In this document: one piece after another, positions 37,301 to 44,100 of the stretch
How the letters are laid out: each line of letters begins with the position of its first letter
Position numbering within the stretch: the stretch's first letter is position 1
Assembly: GCA_001972305.1 (NCBI GenBank)
Contig: BDDD01000351.1
Span: 176,131-240,130 of the forward strand
DNA: 64,000 nt
Direction of reading: 5' to 3'
Origin: Cephalotus follicularis
Taxonomy: Eukaryota; Streptophyta; Magnoliopsida; Oxalidales; Cephalotaceae
Translations under genes and position numbers: made by a program
Notes under the pieces: generated by a model
What the model was told of the DNA's origin: nothing
What the model saw: the letters and a program-made list of their open reading frames with translations, nothing else
Databases searched by the model: none

Positions 37301-40300
37301 TTTGTTTCTTCTTTGGACTCTGTGTCTATTCCTAATAATTGGCAGATTGCTATTCAACAACAAAAATGGAAAGATGTCGTGTTAGAGGAAATGGAGGCTC
37401 TGAAGAAAAATCATACTTGGGATTTGGTGCCTCTCCCACTTGGGAAGAAAATTGTGGGGTGCAAATGGGTATATACAATTAAGCAAAAGGTTGATGGAAT
37501 TGTGGACAGATACAAGACCCGATTAGTGGCCCGAGGATTCGCTCAAACTGTCGGTGTTGACCATCAGGAGACATTTGCCCCTATGGCCAATATGAATACT
37601 GTTAGAATTCTTACATTGTGTGCTGTGAATTATGGATGGGATCTTCAACAGTTGGATGTGAATAATGCATTTCTTCATGAAGAACTTGATGAAGAGGTTT
37701 ACATGGACATTCCACCAGGTTTTGCAGATAGCACTACTGTTGGAAAGGTTTGTCACCTCAAGCGTTCATTATATGGGCTTAAGAAGTCACCTCGGGCTTG
37801 GTTTGGCCGGTTTACCAAAGCTATGCGAGCTCAAGGATACACCCAGAGTAATGCTGATCACACCTTGTTCATTCACCATAGTGGTTCTCTCTCCACTTTC
37901 TTACTTGTGTATGTGGACGACATTGTGATGTCTAGAAATGATATTCATGAAATCACTAGATTGAAGAACGCTCTAGGGAAAGAATTTGAGCTCAAGGACC
38001 TTGGAAAACTCCATTATTTTCTTGGCATTGAAGTAGCTCGGTCCTCCCATGGGATTTTCCTCTCTCAGCGTAAGTACACACTCGATCTTCTGTCTGAAAC
38101 AGGCATGCTTGGTTGTAAGCCTATTGATACTCCACTTGATTCAAATGAGAAGATTTGGGCCAAGGCAGGGGAGCCGGTAGATCGCGGAAGATATCAGAGG
38201 CTTGTTGGGAAGCTCATCCATCTTTCCCATACACGTCCTGATATTGCCTTTGCAATTAGCCTTGTAAGTCAGTTCATGCATGATTCGTATACTACTCATA
38301 TGGATGTCGTGACTCGGATTCTCCGTTACTTGAAAGGAACACCGGGTAAAGGCATCCTGTTTCAGAACCATGGTCATTTGAAGGTTGAGGCATTCACTGA
38401 TGCAGACTGGGCTAGTAGTCTCGATGACAGGCGATCCACTTCAGGTTATTGCTCTTACGTTGGAGGCAATCTAGTTACATGGCGAAGCAAGAAGCAAGAT
38501 GTTGTTGCTAGATCAAGCGCAGAGGCTAAATTTCGTTCTATGGCTCAAGGCATGTGTGAATTATTGTGGATTAAGAAACTTCTAGGTGATTTGGGGTTCT
38601 CTGTTCAGAAACCATTGATGATTTACTCTGACAGTAAATCTGCTATCAGTATTTCTCATAATCCTGTCCAGCATGATAGGACTAAACATGTGGAAATTGA
38701 TCGGCACTTTATCAAGGAAAAGCTTGATACCGGAGAATTTTGTACTCCATTTGTTCAATCCTCATAACAGACAGCAAATATATTCACCAAGGCAGTGAGT
38801 AAATGAGTATTTGATTATCATGTGTCAAAGTTGGGCATGTGTGACATCCACGCACCAACTTGAGGGGGGATGTTGAATATTTGTTATAATTGACCCATGA
38901 TTAATTCCCATGATTATAGGACTAATTATTGGGATAGCATGTTTTATAGGGATCTAACTGTACTTGATTGATTCCTCTACTAATATAAATACTGGATGAT
39001 GCTCTACTCTAGGAAACAAACATCAATCCATTCCAAAACTTCTCTCTTATTTCTTTTACACGATTCTTCAATCATATTTAGATTGATTTTACATAATGTG
39101 AATTTCAACAATCGTGTATATGTGAAGCATGCAACACATGATTACCTACATGTTAATGAGTATGCATTTCCCACTTGCTATAGCATAAGGAAGAGTTTTG
39201 AAGCTAAATTCTGGAAATCTCTTTCCAAGCAATATTTTATCTATTATGTGTAAATATCTTCATAAACATAATACATTAAGACAATAAGATACTTTAACCT
39301 CAAAGTGATGAGACTATAATTTAATTTAGAACTTTAATGCATGTTTATCTTTCCATGTCATGTCTACTTACAGATATCTTAAAGAGAAGACTAGTGCAAA
39401 GTCGGACATACCAAGGCTTGAAACTTAAGAGTTTGTCTATTCATAAACTTCCCTTATGTTTCCTTGTGATCTCAACAACGATATAATTATCTACTACGAG
39501 ATGTTGTTAAATCAATTAATAATAATAATTTTGTTCATCATTTTCACGTTGTTGTTGTCTTTAAACTAATAAGATACTTTAACCTCAAAGTGATGAGACT
39601 ATAATTTAATTTAGAACTTCAATGGATGTTTATCTTTCCATGTCATGTGTACTTACAGAAATTTTAAAGAGAAGACTAGTGCAAAGTCGGACATACTACG
39701 GCTTGAAACTTAAGAGTTTGTCTATTCATAAACTTCCCTTATGTTTCTTGTGATCTCAACAACGATATAATTGTCCACTACGAGGTGTTGTTAAATCAAT
39801 TAATAATTATAATTTTGTTCATTTTCGTGTTGTTGTTGTATTTAAACTAATTAATTTATATTTTGTGGTTATTAATCACTACCGTTCCCCTTGGATCAAT
39901 TTAAGGGTAAGGAAATATCTATTTATAAGAAGGTTAAATTATTTCAAAATATAGAAGTATAAATAGTTCCAGCCGCTGAAGAAATATTTATATCTGCCCC
40001 CGTTTTTAGCATGGAATCCCCACCCCATTTACAGTCTCAGCTTTTATGCTTAAAATCAACATCCCTGGCTAATAATGATGTCCTGATATAAAATAAGCAG
40101 AGATTGTGACAGAGAACCACTGAATGAAGAACTCAAAAGAAAAAAATTTTGGGGGGATTAGAGATAATGAGATACAAATAAGATTTCTTCAACAGCAAGG
40201 CAAAGCAAAGAAAAACAATTCCAAATTGCCACTAGAGACACCAACTGCAGCAATCTCAATAAAATCTCACTTGATATTATTGACAACAAAATCCACACAT

Positions 40301-43300
40301 ATAAAGGACTCTAGGAACTGCGATATTTTTCTTCAATGAATAATTAGCTAATTTGTTATCATTTACATAAATCAAATAGCACTGACTAAGTTTATAGATA
40401 ACAAAAATTCACACATATAGAAGCATTCTAGCAACTGCAAACAGTAGTTTATCAAGCAGCATATTAAAGATATGACTAACTAGCTTATATTTAATTCATT
40501 TACCTGTAATCAAAATAGCAATGAAGATTCTCCAAAGCAGCAAAATAATCATCATGATAAAGGTTATTCAAGTAACGCAAGAAGTGAACCTGCAGACACA
40601 AACATTATGGAACATTCAAGTAATACCAGTCACATGTAAGAAGCATAGTAAATAGAGAAATAAAACCACCACCATGAATGAACACAACAACTTACACGAT
40701 GCAGCTCAGGTGCCATTTTCTGAAGCTTCCGTAGAATAAGCTCAAAAGTGTTCAAAGAGAAAGAACTGCCATGCCTGCCACCAGAAAATGACTAAAGATT
40801 CATGCCAATCTCAATCACACTTCAACAACTAAACAAGCAAAAGCATCAATAAAAAAAAAAAGATGAGCAAGTTATTACTTACTTTTCAATTGCGTCAGCT
40901 TGCTCCATTAAGTACCCTTGTATCTGCCAGTTTGTCCGTAAGAATACCTCTCCATTGTAAACAATATCGCTCATTGCATTCCCTGAAGAATGTGCGTACG
41001 GAACAGCTTCTCTACTTTTTTTATTATGTTTGGAGTTGGGGTCAGCAGAAATATCAATATCTGTATGTTGAATACGTTCTAATCATCATCGTGTAGTAAT
41101 TACCTCATCATACCAGACAGTTCTTTCAAAGAAGCATACATTTAGAAAACAGTACTTGGAAGGCTGTAGTGAGAAGCAAATAATCATAAGCTAAACCAAG
41201 AAGACATTGTCTCTCTGAAGATGCCCTTGGGTATTCTTTGAGGTCTAAGGGTGATAGAGGACAGCTTTAAAATGTTTAAGTTTATGGGTTGTCTATCAAA
41301 CAAGAGCCTGGTGTATATTTTGTAGATCAGGATATGGACAACACAGATATTGAAAGAATAGGCTTTCAAGAGACAAAAATTACGGTAAGCAATTTATAAT
41401 GACCTACTATAATTCAAGCATATATCTTTGGAGGGGCATCAAGAAATATGTTTTAATTGACTCTTAAAAGCACAAAAAAACTTATATTTTGAGCAGTCTT
41501 ACATCTAATCAAAAGACCCTTAAAAATTTTTAACTTATAGCTTGCTTCACAAGAATGAACTTTTAACTATACGTACCTTCAACCAACCCAAAAAGATCTT
41601 CGGGTGCATGAAGGTGAAAAGAAATTCTTTCACTTGCCCTTTTTCTTGCTTCAAATTCTTCAGAGACTTTTTCAAAAACAAAATTTTCCAGGTCCATGTT
41701 CTCATATTCTGGTAGTGCCTCCAAATTATGACTAGAATTGTCCAAATGAGGCACCTCATAAGGTGGGCAAATTGAGAGGGGTTCTTTACAATATATCTGG
41801 ATGTTTGTTAAAAGATGGCATACACCCTGCATGAAGTTTTAGAGCTGATAAATTCAAATTGTTCTACTATAATGGAAAGCATTAAAGCTTACATTAACCT
41901 TCTACATATACAGTAATCCAAAGTTGAAGCTGAAAAACAGTGGACTGAAAAAACAAAGATATGTAGGCAAATAAAATATAGAATTCCTAACAGGGAATAA
42001 AAAAATAAAAAGATTTATTTCTCAAATAAACCAAGGAAAATAACATTTTAGAGATCACAGAATATTCAGTTTCTTAATCAGATCTAATGCAAACTCCAAA
42101 TCATTAAGCAAAACCAAATTATGAAGTTAGGTGATAGTTGAAGTCAGGATATAAGTTGGTTGGGCAAGTAAAAGATACCATACAAACCAAACCTATCTGA
42201 TATATGACTATAATGATGTAATCGTGATCAGAAAAAGTTAAATCATGAAGGCTGTAACTGATAACAAGCAGAACCACAATCATTTTCGTGAAATCTCCCG
42301 AGTCTTTTGGGTGACCTCATGCCACATTTTTTCAGTTATGCTTGTATAATTTGTTCACAATACTAATTCCAAGCAATCATTTTCTTTTCAACAGACCTTT
42401 AGGAAATGATGATTACCTCACAGTTGGCACTCCTGCCCATTGCGTTATTTGTTTCAAAAAAAGGTTACCATCTAAATCTTTCCTTGTCCCACCCTTAAAA
42501 CTTTCAAAAGAAATTCAAATTCGACAAAAAGTTTCTTTCACTGATTATTTAACCTCACACTAGAGGTCATAATGCTGTTTCCTTGCTTATCATACATCAA
42601 ATATAATTTTTTGAAGTTCATGGCCACAACAATTGAATAATCCTCTCTTTTATTTAAATTTAACAATTCCTCAATACTCTCCACTCATGTCCCAAATCCA
42701 TCATGTAGATCCCTAATAATCAAGTATTACATTTCAGCTATCACAACATGTCAAAATATCATTGCAGAGGGGGTGGAAGCAATGCATGGTATTCTTTAAA
42801 AACAAAATTTGAGGAAATTGACATAAACCAGGAGCATATAGAAAGGAATGACCTACACAACATTTAAAATTAGTAGTAAATGTAAGAGAGACAGGAACCA
42901 ACTTCACATTAAATTATTCTTGGTCAGGAAAGAATTGATGCCCAAGTGGGGCCTTTCATTCAATGCAATAATGAACTTGATAAAAATGTGTATAAAATGA
43001 TATGTTAGCAGATGGAGCTAAACCCATTTGCAACTGCGAATGGTATGAAACATAAAAAAAATAGTATTGAACTACACTAGACAGCTATCATTAATAGCTA
43101 ATCAAAATATGATATTAAAGAAAATAAAGAGGATAAAAACACTGCAAAGATAACGGTTACGACTTCTTCAGAAGACAAGTAGCAGCAAAACAGTCTGGGA
43201 ATACCTCAAAAGATAGCAAGTTGAAAGCGAGTACACAACGGCGGATAAACATTCCGAGATTGCTATTTGGGTCCAAAATAACCTGATCATCTTCAACAAC

Positions 43301-43827
43301 ACCTGAATCAAGAGCCCCAAGGATCCCTAAACAAAATTTAAAAAAAAATATTTAAATCTCAAATTGAAATACTTCCCTAGAGAAAGCAATCAGTTAAACT
43401 TTCCAAAAATGAAATTGAAACACTAACCACGCATATCACTAAAGAAGTTGAATAGATCATCAGGTGACGATAGGGACAGCAACCTAGTGGTTAAATGCTG
43501 AATTAACCAGTGATCCAACGAACAACCAACTTCCCTCAATTGATTTAAAAGCTGATCGAGCTTCGGCTCCAAAATATCATCACATGACTTTGGCAAAAAC
43601 AAATTTTAAAAAAAAAATGACTATTATTGGTTAAAAAAGAAAATGAAAAGTGAAAATGAAAAAGAAAACAGTACCTTGGTGAGAGCCAAGAGGAATAAGG
43701 CGAGGCGATTGTGTTGAGAGATGGAAGAGAACGCAGTGGGCGTCGCGTAGACGTAGACAAGTACACAGACTGACACTTTGTGTGGTGTTATCGTAAATGC
43801 ACTCGCTGCCTTCAACACCCCTGCCAT
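7866..43827 (-). CDS. APC5: Anaphase-promoting complex subunit 5 (APC5), 20 coding exons
   Basis: This encodes a subunit of the APC/C, the nuclear E3 ubiquitin ligase that targets cyclins and securin for degradation; APC5 helps form its TPR-rich platform. Exons in transcript order: 43827-43675, 43587-43428, 43326-43205, 41826-41577, 40949-40883, 40774-40696, 40589-40504, 33289-33163, 32039-32007, 24761-24513, 24086-24009, 23902-23640, 23392-23333, 23263-23196, 22237-22132, 22047-21906, 11758-11660, 11155-10891, 8927-8860, 8021-7866. All introns are GT-AG and all phases agree, giving 2,631 bp and 876 residues. From memory, Arabidopsis APC5 is slightly longer, about 916. The start [20 protein letters not shown] matches the plant N-terminus. 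The ANAPC5 TPR-like region lies at about residues 276-370 ([36 protein letters not shown]). The most conserved block is [20 protein letters not shown] near residue 775. No internal stop or frameshift was found. Transposons fill introns 7, 9 and 16. Confidence 0.95.
8064..8222 (+). mobile_element. Complete tRNA-derived SINE in APC5 intron 19, 12-bp TSD
   Basis: Direct repeats AAGATGACAATG at 8052-8063 and 8223-8234 bound a 159-bp unit. It has an A-box-like TGGCAAAGGTTAGG, a weaker B-box region, and an A-rich tail (AAAAACAAAAAGAAAAT). A related copy in the opposite orientation lies at 20818-20983, where the B box GGTTCAAAGCCC is better preserved. TSD length, size and tail are as expected for a SINE moved by LINE machinery. 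Confidence 0.75.
8860..8927 (-). CDS. APC5: APC5 exon 19
   Basis: After acceptor TCTAATCAG it encodes [20 protein letters not shown] and then VLE, ending at donor GTAAGT. Phase 1 in, phase 0 out. It matches the Arabidopsis segment VLDSLRQASDELQALE. Confidence 0.9.
9200..9560. mobile_element. Foldback MITE in APC5 intron 18
   Basis: The left arm starts GTATGCTTGACATAACAC and the right arm ends with its complement (GTGCTACGTCAAGCATAC). The pairing continues inward for about 150 bp with mismatches, for example TTTTATAAATCCAACTGTT on both arms. It has no coding capacity. A TA target duplication is possible but cannot be separated from the terminal TATA-like bases. Confidence 0.65.
10891..11155 (-). 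CDS. APC5: APC5 exon 18 (most conserved block)
   Basis: Begins [20 protein letters not shown] and includes [20 protein letters not shown] and [20 protein letters not shown]. The latter is nearly invariant in plant APC5 and was the first diagnostic match for the gene. It ends at SDPSFS in phase 1 with donor GTACTC. Confidence 0.95.
11660..11758 (-). CDS. APC5: APC5 exon 17
   Basis: Encodes 33 residues, [20 protein letters not shown] and then [13 protein letters not shown], a TPR-like helix pair. Both ends are phase 0. It lies on the far side of the 10.1-kb intron 16, which holds two Copia fragments and a large foldback. Confidence 0.92.
12330..15334 (-). mobile_element. Ty1/Copia remnant, minus strand, in APC5 intron 16
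   Basis: Read on the minus strand, the polypurine tract ACTTGAGGGGGAGTG (about 12517-12531) precedes a 3' LTR that starts TGTAAAGAG at 12516 and runs left to about 12330. That left end is uncertain. Upstream are RNase H (12588-13124: DADW, VTWR.RKQ, YCDNKAA), RT (13127-13949: YVDDIVAI near 13460, [10 protein letters not shown]-type and [13 protein letters not shown] motifs), and a GAG-pre-integrase piece (15111-15320: [19 protein letters not shown]). Several frameshifts break it. The 5' part ends at a junction with a plus-strand Copia at about 15316-15334. No 5' LTR is seen. Confidence 0.8.
15316..18875 (+). mobile_element. Ty1/Copia remnant, plus strand, 5'-truncated, in APC5 intron 16
   Basis: The element starts inside gag at the end of a zinc knuckle ([19 protein letters not shown], about 15335). 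The protease motif [13 protein letters not shown] lies near 15600. GAG-pre-integrase and integrase follow (15924-17051: [24 protein letters not shown], a stop at 16350, then [12 protein letters not shown]). RT spans 17105-18111 ([34 protein letters not shown] at 17740) and RNase H 18316-18675 ([28 protein letters not shown]). Stops and frameshifts occur at about 16350, 17308, 17545, 17918 and 18110. The polypurine tract AACTTAAAGGGGAG leads into a 3' LTR at 18712-18875. There is no 5' LTR. Confidence 0.85.
18712..18875 (+). repeat. 3' LTR of the intron 16 plus-strand Copia
   Basis: It begins TGTTATTTATAATT right after the polypurine tract and ends CTTTTTACA, the usual TG...CA form, 164 bp. 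A TATA-like CTATATAAATAG lies near 18799. It is related to the LTR of the plus-strand Copia in intron 9 (TGTTATTTATTATT at 31288). The inner arm of a large inverted repeat begins at or just inside its end. Confidence 0.7.
19168..19349. mobile_element. MITE with 9-bp target-site duplication, nested in the foldback left arm
   Basis: The termini are inverted: the left begins GAGTAATATTATTAACCA and the complement of the right begins GAGTTATGCTATTAACCA. Pairing continues through a TGACATCAC / GGCATCAC segment. Flanks TATTACAAT (19159-19167) and TATCACAAT (19350-19358) match at 8 of 9 positions. The right arm of the foldback lacks this insert, which shows the empty site. A 9-bp duplication suggests a Mutator-type source. 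Confidence 0.7.
19500..20300. other. Core of the foldback: organelle-like non-coding DNA (possible NUMT)
   Basis: This stretch is richer in GC than the surrounding intron. It has CT- and GAAG-rich segments (for example CTTGGCTCTCGTTCTCGCTC near 19752 and GCTGAGCCTCCCCTTTAAAG near 19797), a style typical of plant mitochondrial intergenic DNA. I recognise no gene in it. The mitochondrial origin is an inference from composition and style only. Confidence 0.35.
20818..20983 (-). mobile_element. SINE, second copy, in APC5 intron 16
   Basis: Read on the minus strand, the head has A box TAATGGTTAAGGGTG and B box GGTTCAAAGCCC. A body related to the SINE at 8064-8222 follows (ATTAA.TCCCTT and CCATCCAA segments). 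The tail is A-rich (the T-rich run 20818-20842 on the plus strand). The copies differ enough to be old insertions. No clear target duplication is seen here. Confidence 0.6.
21409..21460 (+). repeat. (TC)n/(TG)n microsatellite in intron 16
   Basis: TCTCTCTG-type repeats pass directly into TGTGTGTGTG. It is simple sequence without coding significance. Confidence 0.9.
21906..23902 (-). CDS. APC5: APC5 exons 12-16
   Basis: Exon 12 (23640-23902) encodes [20 protein letters not shown] through [13 protein letters not shown]. Exon 13 (23333-23392) encodes [19 protein letters not shown]. Exon 14 (23196-23263) ends HLAVFKGYK. Exon 15 (22132-22237) encodes [20 protein letters not shown] and [14 protein letters not shown]. 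Exon 16 (21906-22047) encodes [20 protein letters not shown] and ends LLAANQFSQ. Phases 2, 2, 1 and 2 link them and exon 16 ends in phase 0. Confidence 0.93.
22336..22378 (+). repeat. (GA)n microsatellite in APC5 intron 14
   Basis: About 21 uninterrupted GA units. It lies in the intron between exons 14 and 15, so on the transcript it reads as (TC)n. It is probably length-variable between individuals. Confidence 0.95.
24009..24761 (-). CDS. APC5: APC5 exons 10-11
   Basis: Exon 10 (24513-24761) encodes [20 protein letters not shown] and, further on, [20 protein letters not shown], ending at donor GTGAGA. Exon 11 (24009-24086) encodes [20 protein letters not shown] and then PVNVCK. The intron between them holds a 107-bp tandem duplication right next to the exon 10 donor. 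Confidence 0.93.
24281..24498. repeat. 107-bp tandem duplication next to the APC5 exon 10 donor
   Basis: Copies 24281-24387 and 24388-24498 share TTCGATTGGGGCCACAAA, CACAGTGCTCTGTTAA and GGAATATCCCCAGAATGTAA with few differences. The second copy ends 14 bases from the exon 10 boundary, inside intron 10. Confidence 0.85.
25190..25576 (+). pseudogene. LINE-type RNase H remnant, 5' part, in APC5 intron 9
   Basis: [20 protein letters not shown] at about 25200 and the later [20 protein letters not shown] at about 25390 (then [19 protein letters not shown]) match the C-terminal linker and RNase H domain of plant LINE reverse transcriptases. A frame change lies between them near 25380. The frame is cut at 25576 by a Copia element. 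The 3' part resumes at 31446. Confidence 0.75.
25577..31440 (-). mobile_element. Ty1/Copia, minus strand, TSD CAAGG, interrupted by another Copia
   Basis: The left LTR (3' LTR of the minus element) is 25577-25725, starting TGAAGACACC and ending TACATTAACA. The polypurine tract CAACTTGCGGGGGAG follows on the minus strand. The right side keeps a 5' LTR piece (about 31386-31440). CAAGG flanks both ends (25572-25576 and 31441-31445). Internal minus-strand sequence has RNase H (26006-26344: [27 protein letters not shown]) and RT (26454-27050: [29 protein letters not shown]), with many breaks. Gag, protease and integrase are missing where the nested element sits. Confidence 0.85.
27294..31384 (+). 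mobile_element. Ty1/Copia, plus strand, nested in the minus Copia of intron 9
   Basis: A truncated 5' LTR (27294-27408) keeps only its 3' part and ends AAATTACA, followed by a weak PBS-like TAGTATCTAAAC. Gag starts near 28123 ([14 protein letters not shown]). An internal deletion near 28310-28490 removes the zinc knuckle and protease. GAG-pre-integrase and integrase follow (28560-29180: [41 protein letters not shown]), then RT (29700-30600: [16 protein letters not shown]; the YVDD box is altered to DVDD near 30303) and RNase H (30800-31145: [20 protein letters not shown]). The 3' LTR at 31288-31384 keeps only its 5' part. Stops and frameshifts are frequent. Confidence 0.8.
31446..31830 (+). 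pseudogene. LINE-type RNase H remnant, 3' part, with A-rich tail
   Basis: Beyond the Copia target duplication, [16 protein letters not shown] (about 31493) and [17 protein letters not shown] (about 31580) continue the RNase H domain, with one TAA stop before this piece. An A-rich end (TTTTAAAAAAAATAAG near 31815) fits a LINE tail. The Copia pair therefore landed inside an older LINE insertion. Confidence 0.7.
32007..32039 (-). CDS. APC5: APC5 exon 9 (33-bp micro-exon)
   Basis: Eleven codons, [11 protein letters not shown], lie between acceptor TGATTCAG and donor GTAGCC. The peptide is conserved in Arabidopsis APC5 and joins LE of exon 8 to [10 protein letters not shown] of exon 10 in phase 0 on both sides. 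The exon is short and isolated between a 1.1-kb and a 7.2-kb intron, so automated annotation may miss it. Confidence 0.9.
33163..33289 (-). CDS. APC5: APC5 exon 8 (TPR-like core)
   Basis: Encodes [20 protein letters not shown] and then [20 protein letters not shown], the TPR-like helix pair of the ANAPC5 domain. The acceptor is TTTTGTGCACAAAAG and the donor GAG|GTAAGC. It is separated from exon 7 by the 7.2-kb intron 7, which holds a complete Copia element. Confidence 0.93.
33346..33685. repeat. 169-bp tandem duplication in APC5 intron 7
   Basis: Copies begin at about 33346 and 33515. They share CTAAACACC.TAAAGTAT, GCAAACCCAT.AAAG.AATT and GCTATTGCACAAA, and have diverged by substitutions and short indels. 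The first copy starts about 57 bp upstream of the exon 8 acceptor in transcript terms. Confidence 0.8.
34580..35757 (+). pseudogene. Copia gag and protease, broken frame
   Basis: Gag starts [20 protein letters not shown] at 34580. The frame ends at 34939, and a second frame overlapping it by 4 bases (34936-35757) continues gag, so one frameshift separates them. A zinc knuckle C-X2-C-X4-H-X4-C ([14 protein letters not shown]) lies near 35335. The protease motif reads [11 protein letters not shown] near 35650, where most Copia proteases have DSGASDHM. The serine-to-leucine change may weaken catalysis. The frame stops at 35757, before the end of the protease. Confidence 0.85.
36062..36640 (+). 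pseudogene. Copia GAG-pre-integrase and integrase core, frameshifted
   Basis: [14 protein letters not shown] after a TGA stop near 36062 and [12 protein letters not shown] near 36160 are the zinc-binding segment. [13 protein letters not shown] at 36240 carries the first catalytic Asp. A TDNGREY-type motif near 36430 is present in another frame. [19 protein letters not shown] at 36530 carries the Glu. At least two frameshifts and a stop at 36612 break the domain. Confidence 0.8.
36974..38767 (+). CDS. Copia reverse transcriptase and RNase H, 597-aa open frame
   Basis: This is the longest uninterrupted frame in the window. RT motifs in order: [20 protein letters not shown] (about residue 155), [20 protein letters not shown] (about 184), [19 protein letters not shown] (about 226), [19 protein letters not shown] (about 262) and the catalytic [11 protein letters not shown] (about 312). 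RNase H follows: [10 protein letters not shown] (about 470), [19 protein letters not shown] (about 488), [13 protein letters not shown] and [20 protein letters not shown] (about 555). NAFLHE replaces the usual NAFLHG. Upstream gag/integrase breaks mean the whole element cannot make a normal polyprotein; this part could still be translated separately. Confidence 0.9.
   Translation: MPLSTEQTKEPIVDDSAPPEKVPLVQKDYSHVYSHKQVGMPGNPPSESSQAIPKTNLTPPEPSPANDKNIEDKNTPIALRKGKRSCVGKPRYPIDKYTSYSVLSPSHSSFVSSLDSVSIPNNWQIAIQQQKWKDVVLEEMEALKKNHTWDLVPLPLGKKIVGCKWVYTIKQKVDGIVDRYKTRLVARGFAQTVGVDHQETFAPMANMNTVRILTLCAVNYGWDLQQLDVNNAFLHEELDEEVYMDIPPGFADSTTVGKVCHLKRSLYGLKKSPRAWFGRFTKAMRAQGYTQSNADHTLFIHHSGSLSTFLLVYVDDIVMSRNDIHEITRLKNALGKEFELKDLGKLHYFLGIEVARSSHGIFLSQRKYTLDLLSETGMLGCKPIDTPLDSNEKIWAKAGEPVDRGRYQRLVGKLIHLSHTRPDIAFAISLVSQFMHDSYTTHMDVVTRILRYLKGTPGKGILFQNHGHLKVEAFTDADWASSLDDRRSTSGYCSYVGGNLVTWRSKKQDVVARSSAEAKFRSMAQGMCELLWIKKLLGDLGFSVQKPLMIYSDSKSAISISHNPVQHDRTKHVEIDRHFIKEKLDTGEFCTPFVQSS
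39283..39850. repeat. 285-bp tandem duplication in APC5 intron 7
   Basis: Copies 39283-39567 and 39568-39850 share AATAAGATACTTTAACCTCA, GAGAAGACTAGTGCAAAGTC and CTATTCATAAACTTCCCTTA, and differ by only a few substitutions and indels. It lies just beyond the complete Copia element. It looks like a recent local duplication and has no coding content. Confidence 0.9.
40504..40949 (-). CDS. APC5: APC5 exons 5-7 (start of the TPR-like region)
   Basis: Exon 5 (40883-40949) encodes [20 protein letters not shown]. Exon 6 (40696-40774) encodes [20 protein letters not shown] and then APELHR. Exon 7 (40504-40589) encodes [20 protein letters not shown] and then NLHCYFDY, the start of the ANAPC5 domain. 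The exon 5 acceptor lies in GGAGAGGT, where two AG dinucleotides sit 2 bases apart. Only the first (exon from 40949) keeps the frame. Confidence 0.92.
41577..41826 (-). CDS. APC5: APC5 exon 4
   Basis: The acceptor CTGCATGCAG precedes GGTGTATGCC, giving [20 protein letters not shown]. The exon carries an acidic stretch ([20 protein letters not shown]) and ends [11 protein letters not shown] in phase 1 at donor GTACGT. At 250 bp it is one of the larger exons. Confidence 0.93.
43205..43827 (-). CDS. APC5: APC5 exons 1-3 (N-terminus)
   Basis: Exon 1 (43675-43827) starts at ATG 43827 and ends [10 protein letters not shown]. Exon 2 (43428-43587) begins [20 protein letters not shown] and ends in phase 1 after DMR. 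Exon 3 (43205-43326) encodes [20 protein letters not shown] and ends at LLSFE in phase 0. An ATG ten bases further upstream (43837) opens a different frame that does not match APC5, so the start at 43827 is preferred. The first intron is 87 bp. Confidence 0.93.
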
Positions 43828-44100
43828 CCCAATCCAATTGCTATGTTATCAGGAGGGTTTAAGCTTTTGGGGGATAATTAATAGGGTTTCAAAAATGTAC
43901 CGGGAAAATCAGCATATTTGCCTAGTTGTTTTTTTATTTTCTTTTTCTTTTTCCTTTTCTTAACAAGAAATGCATACAAGAACTTGCCAACAAAAAGAAT
44001 AACAGATAGCTGGTCCAAAATACAAAAAGGTAGGTTATTAAAACTTTAAAATTAAGGCCCATTTTTGCTATGTGATCTCCCTTTGGTTCACCTCCCTACA
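43828..44100 (-). promoter_or_regulatory. APC5 5' leader and promoter with telo-box and site II motif
   Basis: On the minus strand, AAACCCTA (telo-box) lies at 43889-43882, about 55 bases upstream of the start codon. TGGGCC (site II core, TGGGCY) lies at 44061-44056, about 230 bases upstream. Telo-box plus site II pairs are known in plant genes active in dividing cells, such as PCNA and ribosomal protein genes, which suits an APC/C subunit. The transcription start was not determined. Confidence 0.5.

Larger units (their letters stand above)
34144..39070 (+). mobile_element. Complete Ty1/Copia retrotransposon in APC5 intron 7, TSD ATCAT
   Basis: The 5' LTR 34144-34338 (195 bp) and 3' LTR 38871-39070 (200 bp) start TGTTGAATAT and end ATTCTTCA. 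They differ by about six substitutions or small changes and one 5-base insertion. PBS TGGTATCAGAGC (initiator Met tRNA type) starts at 34339. A polypurine tract TTGAGGGGGGA precedes the 3' LTR. ATCAT flanks both ends (34139-34143 and 39071-39075). Full length is 4,927 bp, with coding order gag, protease, integrase, RT, RNase H. It is antisense to APC5. LTR similarity points to a fairly recent insertion. Confidence 0.95.

Noticed and set aside
41563-41832. Exon 4 of APC5 as a separate small gene
   Set aside because: The ATG lies before the acceptor AG and the end lies past the donor; both flanking phases fit the 20-exon model.
43631-43837. Alternative ATG ten bases upstream of the APC5 start
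   Set aside because: Its frame ([10 protein letters not shown]...) does not match APC5 and runs into a stop; the frame from 43827 matches the plant N-terminus.
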